The notes beneath the pieces are model-generated. The model worked only from the letters and a program-made list of their open reading frames with translations, was not told the origin of the DNA and ran no database searches. Source: Collinsella sp. (lineage in GTDB: Bacteria > Actinomycetota > Coriobacteriia > Coriobacteriales > Coriobacteriaceae). From it: 49,537 bases of DNA. The stretch lies in assembly GCA_019414045.1 (NCBI GenBank), contig DXMW01000034.1, positions 1 through 49,537 on the forward strand, written 5' to 3'. Numbering within the stretch: the stretch's first letter is position 1; each line of letters starts with the position of its first letter. A program made the position numbers and the translations under genes. Shown one piece after another: positions 31,429 to 40,147 of this stretch.

Positions 31429-32373
31429 TTATTCCTCGCGGTCGAACTCCTCGTCGGCGCCGAGCATACGGCCGCTGTAGTTGACGTGACCGGTCACGGC
31501 CTCCATGTCGCCTGTTTCGATGAATCGGGCGACCGTGCACTCGTAATCGACCAGCGCGCGATCAAAGACCTCGGGGAAGCTCTCATTCGAGGCCTCATCG
31601 GTAAAGGGATTCTTCCATGTCAGATGGCCCAGGTTACCGGTGCGCTCGGGCAGCTCCGTCGTCACGCGATGGGCAAGGCCGTCGAGCAGCGAGTAGTCGT
31701 GCACCAAGCCCTCAACCAGCGAGATCGCGCGCGTCTTTGCGGAGCCGGCCGGCTCAATCGCGCGGTAAAGTCGCTGCATATTGGCAACGGCAGCACCGTA
31801 CTCCCCCGCCGGAATGTCAATGCCGTACACGCGTCCGGCAACATAGCTCATCAGCACGCCGGCCACGCGATTGATGCGATCGGTGGTGACGATCTCGCCC
31901 GCCGGCGGGTAATCGTCAACCGTAGCGCCATCGCGTTTAAGCTGCAGCATCAGCACATCCAGGTCGCTCTCGATCACGGCATGGACCTGACTGCTCGAAT
32001 CCTCAAGCTCTGAATCGGACTCCACGATGCCAAACTGTTGCTCATAGACAAAAGGATGGGCGTTGCGGTCGAGCACGTAATGAGACAGCAGGCCCAGCGC
32101 AAAGGCGCGACCCAAGCTGGCGTCGCGCGGCAGCAGATGCGACACGCCGTCGCGCAGGCACGCGAACTGGCGAGACATGCGCGACCGATGCATGACCTGC
32201 GCCAGCAGCGTGCAGTCGGAAACACGCGGTGTCAGAATGTGAAAGAAAAACGGGTCGGGGCCTTGGTTGCCCAAGATAAAGGCAATGCGCTCTTCATCGG
32301 ACGTGATGACGCCCTGCGGAAGACGGTCGATGCTTTCCTCGCCAAACAGATGATGGGTGATAAGCGCGGGCAT
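31429..32373 (-). CDS. Zinc-dependent phospholipase C family protein
   Basis: The 314-residue protein matches the bacterial zinc-dependent phospholipase C-like family. It has an early MPALITHHLFGEE segment, ILGNQGPDPFFFHIL (about 43-57), LGLLSHYVLDRNAHPFVYEQ (about 104-123) and HAVIESDLDVLML (about 142-154), which supply the histidines and aspartates for metal binding. Unlike clostridial toxins it has no signal peptide, so it is probably an intracellular metal-dependent hydrolase. The ATG at 32373 has AAAGGA upstream. It stands alone between the MFS gene and the second LytTR pair. The true substrate is unknown. Confidence 0.8.
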   Translation of the reverse strand: MPALITHHLFGEESIDRLPQGVITSDEERIAFILGNQGPDPFFFHILTPRVSDCTLLAQVMHRSRMSRQFACLRDGVSHLLPRDASLGRAFALGLLSHYVLDRNAHPFVYEQQFGIVESDSELEDSSSQVHAVIESDLDVLMLQLKRDGATVDDYPPAGEIVTTDRINRVAGVLMSYVAGRVYGIDIPAGEYGAAVANMQRLYRAIEPAGSAKTRAISLVEGLVHDYSLLDGLAHRVTTELPERTGNLGHLTWKNPFTDEASNESFPEVFDRALVDYECTVARFIETGDMEAVTGHVNYSGRMLGADEEFDREE

Positions 32374-32465
32374 AATGATCCTTTCGATTTCATTCGATGC
32401 CACCCATTATGCCCACCGCGCGCCCATGCCAAACCTGCGATGGTAAACGACGGCACGCAGACCGT

Positions 32466-33200
32466 CTACGCAAGCCCCAAGTGTGCTTTAACCTCGGCAG
32501 CGCGACGGCGGGACACGGGCACCGTCGAGGTTACGCGATCGAGCCTGAGTTCCATAAGACCCGTGGAACCGATCTCGACATTGTGCACGTCCTCCAAATT
32601 GACCAGATAGCTGCGGTGGACACGGATAAAGCCCTCGGGGGCCAGGCGCCGCTCGAGCGAGGAAATCGACTCATTGATCAGGTATGTTCCCTCGGCGCAG
32701 ACGGCGTTGCAAAAATCGGCACGCGCCTCAAAGTAGCAGACGTCTGCGGCGGGAATGAACACCTTTTTGCCCCCGCGGTCCACCGTCAGACGCAAAGGCT
32801 GGCGCGGAGCGTGGATAACACGACGGACACCCAAGGCTGCCTCGATCTTGTCGAGTGCCTTTGACAGGCGTGCGTCCTCGACCGGCTTGACGACATAATC
32901 GACGGCATCGAGGTTATAGGCATCGGCCGCATACTCGGCAAACGCCGTCACAAACACAACCACCGGCGGCGTCTTTAGGTTCTGCAGCGTCTCGGCAAGC
33001 TCAATTCCCGAGCGACCGGGCATGGTAATGTCTAAAAATAGCACGTCGGGCTTGTTCGACAGAATCGACTCCACGGCTTCGGTGACATTGCCCGCCTCGG
33101 CAATCTGGCCCACACGCGTATCCTTTTCCAACAGATAGCGTAGCTCGGCCCTAATGGGAGGTTCGTCATCAACCACCAAGATGTTCCAGCCTTCGGACAT
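32466..33200 (-). CDS. LytTR family response regulator (second pair)
   Basis: The 244-residue protein is a paralogue of the regulator at 26466-27182. Its receiver domain has DDE near residue 11, phosphorylated Asp57 in LFLDITMPG, and the VVKPVED lysine. The LytTR DNA-binding domain (about 145-244) includes GGKKVFIPAADVCYFEARADFC, FIRVHRSYLVNLEDV and VPVSRRRAAEVKAHL. It is encoded 38 bases downstream of its kinase. The specificity residues of the two LytTR domains differ, so they probably bind different sites. The start has GAGGGGA upstream. Confidence 0.93.
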   Translation of the reverse strand: MSEGWNILVVDDEPPIRAELRYLLEKDTRVGQIAEAGNVTEAVESILSNKPDVLFLDITMPGRSGIELAETLQNLKTPPVVVFVTAFAEYAADAYNLDAVDYVVKPVEDARLSKALDKIEAALGVRRVIHAPRQPLRLTVDRGGKKVFIPAADVCYFEARADFCNAVCAEGTYLINESISSLERRLAPEGFIRVHRSYLVNLEDVHNVEIGSTGLMELRLDRVTSTVPVSRRRAAEVKAHLGLA

Positions 33201-33238
33201 ATGTGCTTCCCCTCTTTTTCTCTCAATCCAACCGCGTG

Positions 33239-34624
33239 CTACGCCGTCAACGGCGCCGGCTCATGCGGCTCGCCGTTCAGCTCGACGATGACCTGCGTGC
33301 CAACGCCCTCCTGGGACTTCACGCGCATGCCAGAATCTTCTCCGTAAAAGAAATGGATGCGCTGAAGCACGTTAAAGAGCGCCAAGCCGCAGCCTCGTTT
33401 GATGGAGCCGTCGGCGGTAATGCTCTCGGGCTCCTCCAGGCGATGCTGCTCAAACAGATGCGCGCAGACCTCTTCGCTCATACCGATGCCATCGTCCTCG
33501 ACGATGATCTCCAAACCGTCATCGGTCTCGAAAGCCCTAACACGAATAGAAAGCGGCTCGGTCTCGCGCTGCGCGTGTTTGATGCAGTTTTCGAGCAACG
33601 GCTGCAAGATAAACGGCGGCACCATGCAATCGCGCACCTCAAAGTCGATATCGACCGAGACGCGCAAACGGCCGTCGCCATACCGGGCCTGCATAAGATT
33701 GATATAACGAGTACCCTGTTCCACCTCGTGCTCGAGCGTGGTGAGCGTATCGGAATCAGAAAGCGTCTGACGATAGTAATTGGAGAAGTCGATCAGCAGC
33801 GACCTGGCCTTGTCCGGCTCGGTACGTACGAGCGACACGATGGTGCTGATGGTGTTAAACAGAAAATGCGGGTCGACCTGCGACTGCAGGGCGCGCAGCT
33901 CCACGCGGGCCGTAAGCTCGTCCTGGCGCTCGAGCTCAAAGCTTGCAAGCTGCGTGGAAATGAGGTCGGCAAAGCCCGAGGCGAGCGCCGTCTGGCGCAT
34001 ATCGATGCTGCTCAGACGGGGATAATACAGCTCGAGCGTGCCCACGCAATGCCCGCGCACGGTAAGCGGTGCGACAATACCGGCGCGCAGGCGCGGAAAG
34101 TAGCCACCCGTCTCGGTCGAGGCATCGCGCGAGAACACGCTTTGCTCACCGCTGTTGATCACATTGAGCGTGGTCCGCAGCACCACCGGGGTGCCCGCGG
34201 GGCATTTTGCCGAGTCCTCGCCCCAGCTTGCCAACACCTGCTTGCCGTCGGTAAAGCAGATGGCAGAGGCGATAGTTTCGGACAGGATGATCTTAGAGGC
34301 GCCCAGGGCAGCTTCGGGCGTAAGGCCGCGCGACGTGTAGGCGAATATTTTCGACGCGATGGCGAGCGTGCGGTCGGTAGCGCTCGATGTGAGGTCGTCG
34401 GGAACGACAAAGACGTACGAGAAGAAGAAGCACAGCATGACCAAGCCGGCAATGACGACAACGGCCGGAACGGGATTGGGATTATCGGTTAGATCCCAGA
34501 TGAGCAGCAGGATAAGCAGCGGAACGACGATACCGAGCAAGATGGCTTGAACCACATGCTGAGCGGTACGAAAGACCTTGGTAGAGTTGTAGCTCTTGCC
34601 CAGAATCAGCCTATTGAGATCCAC
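33239..34624 (-). CDS. LytS-like sensor histidine kinase (second pair)
   Basis: The 461-residue protein (from a proposed GTG start at 34624, six bases after GGAG) has two membrane helices (about 25-45 and 52-72) and a GAF-like domain (about 100-225). A kinase core has the phosphorylated histidine in QVDPHFLFNTIST (His253; Asp replaces the usual Asn before Pro) and an HATPase domain (LENCIKHAQRETEP, EDDGIGMSEE, GCGLALFNVLQRIHFFYGED). An in-frame ATG at 34630 touches the ribosome binding site and is less likely. Layout and sequence match the first kinase, so the two pairs arose by duplication. The signal is unknown. Confidence 0.92.
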   Translation of the reverse strand: MDLNRLILGKSYNSTKVFRTAQHVVQAILLGIVVPLLILLLIWDLTDNPNPVPAVVVIAGLVMLCFFFSYVFVVPDDLTSSATDRTLAIASKIFAYTSRGLTPEAALGASKIILSETIASAICFTDGKQVLASWGEDSAKCPAGTPVVLRTTLNVINSGEQSVFSRDASTETGGYFPRLRAGIVAPLTVRGHCVGTLELYYPRLSSIDMRQTALASGFADLISTQLASFELERQDELTARVELRALQSQVDPHFLFNTISTIVSLVRTEPDKARSLLIDFSNYYRQTLSDSDTLTTLEHEVEQGTRYINLMQARYGDGRLRVSVDIDFEVRDCMVPPFILQPLLENCIKHAQRETEPLSIRVRAFETDDGLEIIVEDDGIGMSEEVCAHLFEQHRLEEPESITADGSIKRGCGLALFNVLQRIHFFYGEDSGMRVKSQEGVGTQVIVELNGEPHEPAPLTA

Positions 34625-34662
34625 CGTCATCTCCTTCTTACTGACGCACCCCATAGCAATAA

Positions 34663-34684
34663 AGAGGGCCGCAAGCGACCCTCT
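34663..34684 (-). terminator. Terminator after the amidohydrolase gene
   Basis: AGAGGGtCGC and GCGgCCCTCT form a stem that runs into TTTATT on the minus strand, between the amidohydrolase and the second kinase gene. Confidence 0.7.
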
Positions 34685-34742
34685 CCATTGCATTATGCAA
34701 TCAAATACTGTGTTTTACATCAAGCCATCGATGAACGGTAGC

Positions 34743-36020
34743 TTAGGCGCTGTACTTGTTTGCCTCGCCGAAGGTGCCGGCCTCGACAATCCAGCCGTCC
34801 TTCATGATGACGTCCATGTTGTCGGTGTTGAGCACGTGGATGTCGGCGGCGACGTCACCGTTGACGACCAGCAGGTCGGCGCACTTGCCGGCCTCGATGG
34901 AACCGGTCTCGTCCTCGATGTGGCACATCTTGGCACCGTTGAGGGTGGCGCAGGTGATGGTCTCGACCGGAGTGAAGCCGATCTTGTCGACGAACTCGTA
35001 CATCTCCTCGATGGAGCAGGTGCCGTACGGGGTGACGAAGGAGAAGGAGTCAGAGCCGATCGTCATGACGACGCCGCGCTTCTTGGCCTCGCGCAGGCAG
35101 TCGTAGTTGCGCTGCAGCTCCTTCTCGACCAGGGTACCCTCGTACTTGTCGTGCAGCTCGGGGACGTAGACGGGCGGATAGGTGGCGTACCAGGTGGGCA
35201 GGAAGGCGATCGTCGGGGTGAAGAAGGTACCCTGCTCGGCCATGAGGTCCATGGTGCGCTCATCGATATCGAAGCCGTGAATCAGCTGCTCGCAGCCAAA
35301 GCGAACGGAATCGTAGGCAGCGGCGTGGTTGTTGTAGCAGTGGCTCCACACGGGGATACCGACCATCTTTGCCTCTTCGACCACGGCCTGGATCTCCTCG
35401 GAGCAATAGTGCTGGTCACGACCGGAGTCCCAGCGCCAGATGCCGCCACCGGTAGCCCAGATCTTGATGGCATCGGGGTTCTCGCGCAGGCGACGGCGGA
35501 CGGCCTTGCGCAGATCCCAAGGACCATCGACCTGGTCGCCCCAGGGGTGGGATTCCTTGTTGAGCTCCTGGGTGCAGTGGTGAGAGTCGCCGTGACCGGC
35601 AACGCGGCAGAAGCCCAGGCCGGTGGCCAGAACGCGCGGGCCCTTAAAGACGCCCTTGTCGATGCAGTCGCGGATCTGGATACCAAAGCGGCCGATCTCG
35701 CAGACGGTGGTGAGACCGTGGGTGAGGCAGTCGTAGGCCTGCTTGACGGCGACGGCCTGCTTCTCGAGGAGCGGCTGCATGACCCAGTCGGTGTCATCGT
35801 CGGTCAGGTTGCCCGAGAAGTGCAGGTGGGTGTCGATCAGGCCGGGAAGGACGGTCTTGCCGGCGGCGTCGATAACCTCAACGCCCTCGGGAAGGTCCTG
35901 CATGACACCGGCGTACTCGATCTTGCCATTGTCGTCGACGAGAACGAGGGAGTTCTCGACCGGCTCGGCACCGGTACCGTCGATGAGCTTGCCGCCAACG
36001 ATTGCATACTTAGTGGACAT
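34743..36020 (-). CDS. Metal-dependent amidohydrolase (imidazolonepropionase/prolidase-like)
   Basis: The 425-residue protein is a member of the amidohydrolase superfamily with a binuclear metal site. Key residues seen are the HxH pair in DTHLHFSG (His65, His67), a probable carboxylated lysine in AIKIWATGGG (Lys186), histidines in WSHCYN (His227) and LIHGFD (His248), and the aspartate in IGSDSFSF (Asp324). The barrel is flanked by the usual small beta domain (1-55 and 375-425). Relatives hydrolyse Xaa-Pro or acyl dipeptides and cyclic amides. It is followed on the genome by an APC permease gene upstream on the same strand, so it may process an imported amino-acid derivative. Codon bias is strong. 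The substrate is unknown. Confidence 0.88.
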   Translation of the reverse strand: MSTKYAIVGGKLIDGTGAEPVENSLVLVDDNGKIEYAGVMQDLPEGVEVIDAAGKTVLPGLIDTHLHFSGNLTDDDTDWVMQPLLEKQAVAVKQAYDCLTHGLTTVCEIGRFGIQIRDCIDKGVFKGPRVLATGLGFCRVAGHGDSHHCTQELNKESHPWGDQVDGPWDLRKAVRRRLRENPDAIKIWATGGGIWRWDSGRDQHYCSEEIQAVVEEAKMVGIPVWSHCYNNHAAAYDSVRFGCEQLIHGFDIDERTMDLMAEQGTFFTPTIAFLPTWYATYPPVYVPELHDKYEGTLVEKELQRNYDCLREAKKRGVVMTIGSDSFSFVTPYGTCSIEEMYEFVDKIGFTPVETITCATLNGAKMCHIEDETGSIEAGKCADLLVVNGDVAADIHVLNTDNMDVIMKDGWIVEAGTFGEANKYSA

Positions 36021-36102
36021 GGTTCCTCCTTATGGATCCATATAGTGGGCGAGGCCGCGTTGGGTTAAGGCCTCACAAAACTACCCAAGTGGTGCCGGGT
36101 TC

Positions 36103-36131
36103 GGTGCGCGGGAGAGAGGGCCCCGCGCACC
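36103..36131 (-). terminator. Hairpin after the APC permease gene
   Basis: GGTGCGCGGG and CCCGCGCACC pair perfectly around a nine-base loop, between the permease stop codon and the amidohydrolase start. It lacks a clear T run, so it may only attenuate transcription into the amidohydrolase gene. Confidence 0.55.
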
Positions 36132-36151
36132 CGATCCGCCCCGGCTAGGCG

Positions 36152-37603
36152 TTATTTTTTGCGGGAATTGGTGAAGGCCATGAGGGCCAGGCCAACAGCC
36201 AGCCAGCCGATCACGATGCTCCACTCCACCATGTTGAGGGAGGCGGGAGAGAACGGGATCACGAGCAGGCCAATGATGGTGCCGCAGGCAACGATAGCGA
36301 GGCTGATGCCAAACTTGCCACCGGGCACCTCGTAGGGACGAGGCAGGTCGGGCTCGGTGAAGCGCATGCGCAGGCAAGCGAGGGCGACCATGCCGCAGGA
36401 GAAGATGAAGGCGAGAGCCGACACGTTGGTCAGAGGGATGAGCATGTTCTTGCCCAGGAACGGACCGACGACGGTGATGACGCCCAGAACGACGCAGGCG
36501 AGCTTGGGAGCGCCGGACTTGGGATCGACCTCGGCAAACTTCTCGGGCAGCTGGCCCTTGCGGCCCATGGCGAGCATGATGCGGCTCGTGGCGCCGTAGA
36601 AGGAGTTCATCGGGCCCATGGGTCCAAGCGTGGCGATGACGAGCATGGCCAGGTACAGGAGCATGTTGATGCCCTTGAGGCAGGCAAGCGCGGGAACCGG
36701 GCTCTTAACAAACTCATGCCAGTCGAGGATGGTGCCGAACGAGTAGATGCAGACCATGTAGAAGCCGCCGGCGGCCAGCAGGGCCAGGGAGATGATCTTA
36801 CCGAACTTGTTCCAGTTGAGGCCCTCGGCTGCTTCCTCAGCCTGCTGAGGAATGGTGTCGAAGCCGGCGTAGAAGAACGGGGTCAGAACCAGGACCGACA
36901 CGATACCGGCGAACAGGCTGGTGCCCTCGGTAGCGGGCTTGCCGCCGCCAGCACCGGTGACCTGGGAGAACACGGGCATGGCGTTGTCCGGCGAACCGGT
37001 GAACAGCGAGACGCCCATGGCGAGCAGCATGCCGCAGAGCAGGGCCTTGGTCAGGAAGGCCTGCAGCTTGGCGGCCGAGCTGGCACCGCGGAAGTTGAGG
37101 AAGATGACGTAGGTTGCAAAGCCGAGCGCGATCAGCGTCGGGAACAGGTAAACGTCGGCGCCCAGGATGGTGTAGAGCTTGACGGCGCGCAGCCACTCAA
37201 GGCCTGGCAGGCTGCCGAACATCTCGGACACGAGAGTCGAGATGGCGATGGCCTCCCACGGGCACAGGATGCCGTTGCCCAAGGCCAAAAGCCATCCGGT
37301 GATGTAGCTCATCGTACGGCCAAAGCTACGATCGACATACTCGACGATGCCGCCCGAAATGGGGATAGCAGCCGTGAGCTCACCGAAAACAGCTCCGACG
37401 GGCACGAGGAAGATTGCGCCCAAGAGGAATGCAATCATAGCGGGAACGGGACCGCCGCCCACGACCATCCAGTCGCCGACCTGCAGAACCCAACCGGTAC
37501 CGATGATGGCACCGAAACCGATGGTGAAGAAGTTCCAGAGCGAAAGCGTTTTCTTCATGCCGCCGTTGTCCTCGACTGCAACTTCTGCGTTCTTGTCCGC
37601 CAT
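36152..37603 (-). CDS. APC family amino acid permease
   Basis: The 483-residue protein has about twelve membrane helices and the APC opening TLSLWNFFTIGFGAIIGTGWVLQVGDWM (GAIIGTGW is the substrate-binding unwound helix). It also has GELTAAIPISGGIVEYVDRSFGRTMSYITGW (about 73-103) and FFYAGFDTIPQQAEEA (about 246-261). These features suit amino acid or amine uptake or exchange. The ATG at 37603 has GGAGGGG upstream. It lies directly upstream of the amidohydrolase, with which it may form an import-and-hydrolysis pair. It is divergent from the C39-like peptidase gene. The specific substrate is not evident. Confidence 0.92.
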   Translation of the reverse strand: MADKNAEVAVEDNGGMKKTLSLWNFFTIGFGAIIGTGWVLQVGDWMVVGGGPVPAMIAFLLGAIFLVPVGAVFGELTAAIPISGGIVEYVDRSFGRTMSYITGWLLALGNGILCPWEAIAISTLVSEMFGSLPGLEWLRAVKLYTILGADVYLFPTLIALGFATYVIFLNFRGASSAAKLQAFLTKALLCGMLLAMGVSLFTGSPDNAMPVFSQVTGAGGGKPATEGTSLFAGIVSVLVLTPFFYAGFDTIPQQAEEAAEGLNWNKFGKIISLALLAAGGFYMVCIYSFGTILDWHEFVKSPVPALACLKGINMLLYLAMLVIATLGPMGPMNSFYGATSRIMLAMGRKGQLPEKFAEVDPKSGAPKLACVVLGVITVVGPFLGKNMLIPLTNVSALAFIFSCGMVALACLRMRFTEPDLPRPYEVPGGKFGISLAIVACGTIIGLLVIPFSPASLNMVEWSIVIGWLAVGLALMAFTNSRKK

Positions 37604-37958
37604 TGTTCCCCTCCTTTCCTTTTTGACGCCCCCTGGCGTCACCCCTTGCGCGGTCCGTTTTGCCGCGCGCTTTTATTCCATGGCTTTAAGATACGGCCTT
37701 GGCGCAGCAGCGCCGCTCGCAGCTCGACCGAAGGCAGAACTGCAAAACGAGCGGCACCGTTTTTGGGACGAACGGCGGGAGACGTCATTCGTCTTGGACG
37801 CTTTCATCTTGTCTGCTTTTGAATACCTGTTGCCGTGACGCTTGGCGCGCGGCGCGGCAACGTTCATACCATTTGTCAGGCTTTTGGCGCACATACCCAT
37901 GTGTCGCGCATCTTTTTATGTAGGATAGACAAGTTACACACGAGGCAAGGTGATTCGA
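37604..37958. other. Divergent promoter region, APC permease and C39 peptidase
   Basis: This 355-base gap between divergent genes shows no convincing gene. AT-rich bases near 37912-37930 (TTTTTATGTAGGATAGACAAG) could hold the promoter of the peptidase gene. The sequence near 37780-37850 has scattered short inverted segments but no clear named element. Confidence 0.5.
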
Positions 37959-38960
37959 ATGGCATACGGATACAATGACGGCGACCAACGGCCACAAAGC
38001 GTGCGCCTTGCCGGCCGCACCACGCCAACGCCCAGAAGCACCTCCGACAACGGCAACCAGCAGCGCCCCCAAGAGCAGCCCGGGGCTTCTTCTCGGCAAC
38101 AAAGCCGTACCGTGCAACAGTCAGACCGCGTGAGTACGAGCACACGCCAACGTCAGACCGACATATCGCAGCCGCGCCGCTACGATCGCCGTAAGACCGA
38201 TTACTACGTTAAGCGCTCTTTTTCGCGACCTCAACGCGATCGCGGCAATTCCGCCCCTCGCCCCGCGTCGCATACCACAAGCCACGTGCTTCCGGCCCGC
38301 CGCCTACGCCTTGCGCTTTGCTCCATTGCCGCCTGCCTCGTCTTTGTGTTTTTGGGATCCTGTATCTCCCACGGATCAGCCGGTCTTGAGCCCACTGCCG
38401 AGGACAAGCTGCTTAAAGCTCCTGTCGCTCCCGGCTACTCCTTTGCGTTCTCGACCCCACGCTCGCAATGGCAGGCCGGCACCATGCCCCACATCTACCA
38501 AATTGACCCCGCATGGTCGGAGCTGCCCTATGCCGGTGGCACTATTCGCAAAAACGCTTGCGGTCCCACTTGCCTCACCATGGTCTATATCTTTAAGACC
38601 GGCCACACCGATAAGACGCCGGTCGATATATGCGCACTGGCCGAAGCCGGCAACTACGCCCCCACTGGTGCCACCGAGTGGTCGTTTATGACAAACGGCG
38701 CGTGGCAGCTGGGCCTTAACGGAACGGAGCTCCATATCGATCGCAGCTCCATCACCCAGCCGCTGCGCTCGGGTGCGCCCATGATCACATCGGTTCGTCC
38801 CGGCACCTTTACCAGTGTCGGACACTATATCGTGCTCTGGGGCATCGACGATGCCGATCAAGTGGGAGTCTACGACCCCAACTCGGCCAGCCGCAGCGCC
38901 CGCCGCTGGGGCGTCGTAGAAGTCCTCAACGAAATCGAAGCCATGTGGGCCTACTACTAG
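37959..38960 (+). CDS. Membrane-anchored C39-like cysteine peptidase
   Basis: The 333-residue protein has a long polar, probably disordered N-terminal part of about 110 residues rich in Gln, Arg, Ser and Thr. One transmembrane helix follows (about 115-135: LRLALCSIAACLVFVFLGSCI). The outer domain resembles peptidase C39_2 with Cys201 in KNACGPTCLTMV, His289 in SVGHYIVLWGID and an aspartate/asparagine in VYDPNS. The N terminus should lie in the cytoplasm and the peptidase outside. C39_2 proteins cleave peptides or crosslinks in the cell wall or are inactive binding relatives; the triad here seems intact. The ATG at 37959 is used because AAGG lies eight bases upstream. Confidence 0.8.
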   Translation: MAYGYNDGDQRPQSVRLAGRTTPTPRSTSDNGNQQRPQEQPGASSRQQSRTVQQSDRVSTSTRQRQTDISQPRRYDRRKTDYYVKRSFSRPQRDRGNSAPRPASHTTSHVLPARRLRLALCSIAACLVFVFLGSCISHGSAGLEPTAEDKLLKAPVAPGYSFAFSTPRSQWQAGTMPHIYQIDPAWSELPYAGGTIRKNACGPTCLTMVYIFKTGHTDKTPVDICALAEAGNYAPTGATEWSFMTNGAWQLGLNGTELHIDRSSITQPLRSGAPMITSVRPGTFTSVGHYIVLWGIDDADQVGVYDPNSASRSARRWGVVEVLNEIEAMWAYY

Positions 38961-38965
38961 CCATT

Positions 38966-39053
38966 GGGGACACTCATTGGGGACAGACTTAAATGAGTGG
39001 TCATTGGGGACGCTCTTGTTTGACTAGTCGTTTAAGAACGTCCCCAATGACTA
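38966..39053. repeat. CATTGGGGAC short repeats with 13-bp hairpin
   Basis: CATTGGGGAC appears three times in one direction (about 38963, 38974 and 39001) and once inverted (near 39041). GTCATTGGGGACG and CGTCCCCAATGAC give a perfect 13-bp stem around a 26-base loop. It fills the gap between the peptidase gene and the arcC terminator, and may end both converging transcripts. Confidence 0.75.
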
Positions 39054-39060
39054 GGTGAAT

Positions 39061-40106
39061 AGCAAAAGCCCCGCGGCCGGAGCGGGCTGCGGGGCTCATG
39101 AAGAGAGGCTAGTTTGCGGACGCCTTGCCTGGCGCCCACGAGAGAGGCAACGGAGTAGGGACTACTCGTGGATGCGGGTACCGGAGAGGCCGGCCATGGT
39201 CTCGGCGGCCTTGTCCAGGGCGCCGATGATGCAGGTGCGGCCCTTGCGGGAGCGGGCGAACTTGATGGCGGCGCGGACCTTGGGCTCCATGGAGCCCTTG
39301 CCGAACTGGCCCTCGTCGGCCAGGCGCTCGGCCTCGTCGGCGGTGAGGTCCTCGAGCTCCTCCTGGTTGGGCTTGCCGAAGTTGATGGCGACATGCTCGA
39401 CGGCGGTCAGCAGGAACAGAACGTCGGCGTCGCAGTCCTCGGCCAGCAGCTCGCCGCCCAGGTCCTTGTCGATGACGGCGGGAACGCCCTTGTAGCAGCC
39501 CTTGTTCTCGTAGTCGCGGACGACGGGGATGCCGCCGCCACCGCAGGCGATGACGATGAACTCGTTGTCGAGCAGGTTGAGGATGGAGTCGGCCTCGACG
39601 ATCTTCTTGGGATCGGGGGAAGCGACGACGCGACGCCAGCCGCGGCCGGAATCCTCGACGAAGACCTTGGAGGGATCCTCGGCCATGAACTCCTTGGCCT
39701 GCTCCTCGGTGTAGAAGGGGCCGATCGGCTTGGTCGGGTTCTTGAACGCGGGATCGTCCGGGTCGCACTCGATCTGGGTGACGACGGTGGCGGCGTGCCA
39801 GCGCTTGTAGCGCTTGTGCATCTCGCGGCCGATGCCCTGCTGCAGGTGATAGCCAATGTAGCCCTGGGACATGGCGCCGCACTCGGGCAGCGGCATCTCG
39901 GGGGTGCCGATGGCATCGTGGGCGGCGGCGAAGGCGTTCTGGATCATGCCGACCTGCGGGCCGTTGCCGTGGGTGATGATGATCTCGTTGCCCTGCTCGA
40001 TAAGACCAAGGAGAGCGTGGGCGGTGTTGCTCACGGCCTCGATCTGCTCGACGGGGTTGTTGCCGAGGGCGTTGCCGCCGAGGGCGACGACAATACGATC
40101 GGGCTT
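39061..40106 (-). repeat. arcC direct repeat, left copy
   Basis: These 1,046 bases match 46189-47234 at a constant offset of 7,128. The match covers the terminator and all of arcC except the first six or seven codons. I count five differences, all in the 91 bases downstream of the gene, and none in the coding part. Identity stops sharply within codon 6-7 at one end and just before AGCAAAAGCC at the other. Confidence 0.9.
39067..39096 (-). terminator. Terminator of the left arcC gene
   Basis: AGCCCCGC and GCGGGGCT pair, extended by the inner GGCC/GGCT stretch, and run into TTTT on the minus strand. Confidence 0.85.
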
Positions 40107-40124
40107 TCCGTACGGTTTACTCAT
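39162..40124 (-). CDS. arcC: Carbamate kinase (operon copy)
   Basis: The 320-residue protein is a full-length carbamate kinase of the amino acid kinase fold. It has VVALGGNALG (about 12-21), ITHGNGPQVG (about 50-59), IACGGGGIPVV (about 202-212) and the ADP-binding DKDLGGELLAEDCDADVLFLLTAVEHV region. It makes ATP and ammonium bicarbonate from carbamoyl phosphate and ADP, the energy-yielding last step of arginine deimination. It is the last gene of the arc operon, 23 bases after arcB. The right-hand copy at 46290-47252 encodes the same protein except Leu for Tyr at position 5. Codon bias is strong. Confidence 0.96.
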   Translation of the reverse strand: MSKPYGKPDRIVVALGGNALGNNPVEQIEAVSNTAHALLGLIEQGNEIIITHGNGPQVGMIQNAFAAAHDAIGTPEMPLPECGAMSQGYIGYHLQQGIGREMHKRYKRWHAATVVTQIECDPDDPAFKNPTKPIGPFYTEEQAKEFMAEDPSKVFVEDSGRGWRRVVASPDPKKIVEADSILNLLDNEFIVIACGGGGIPVVRDYENKGCYKGVPAVIDKDLGGELLAEDCDADVLFLLTAVEHVAINFGKPNQEELEDLTADEAERLADEGQFGKGSMEPKVRAAIKFARSRKGRTCIIGALDKAAETMAGLSGTRIHE

Positions 40125-40147
40125 AGTGTTCGTTCACTTCCCAGCTA

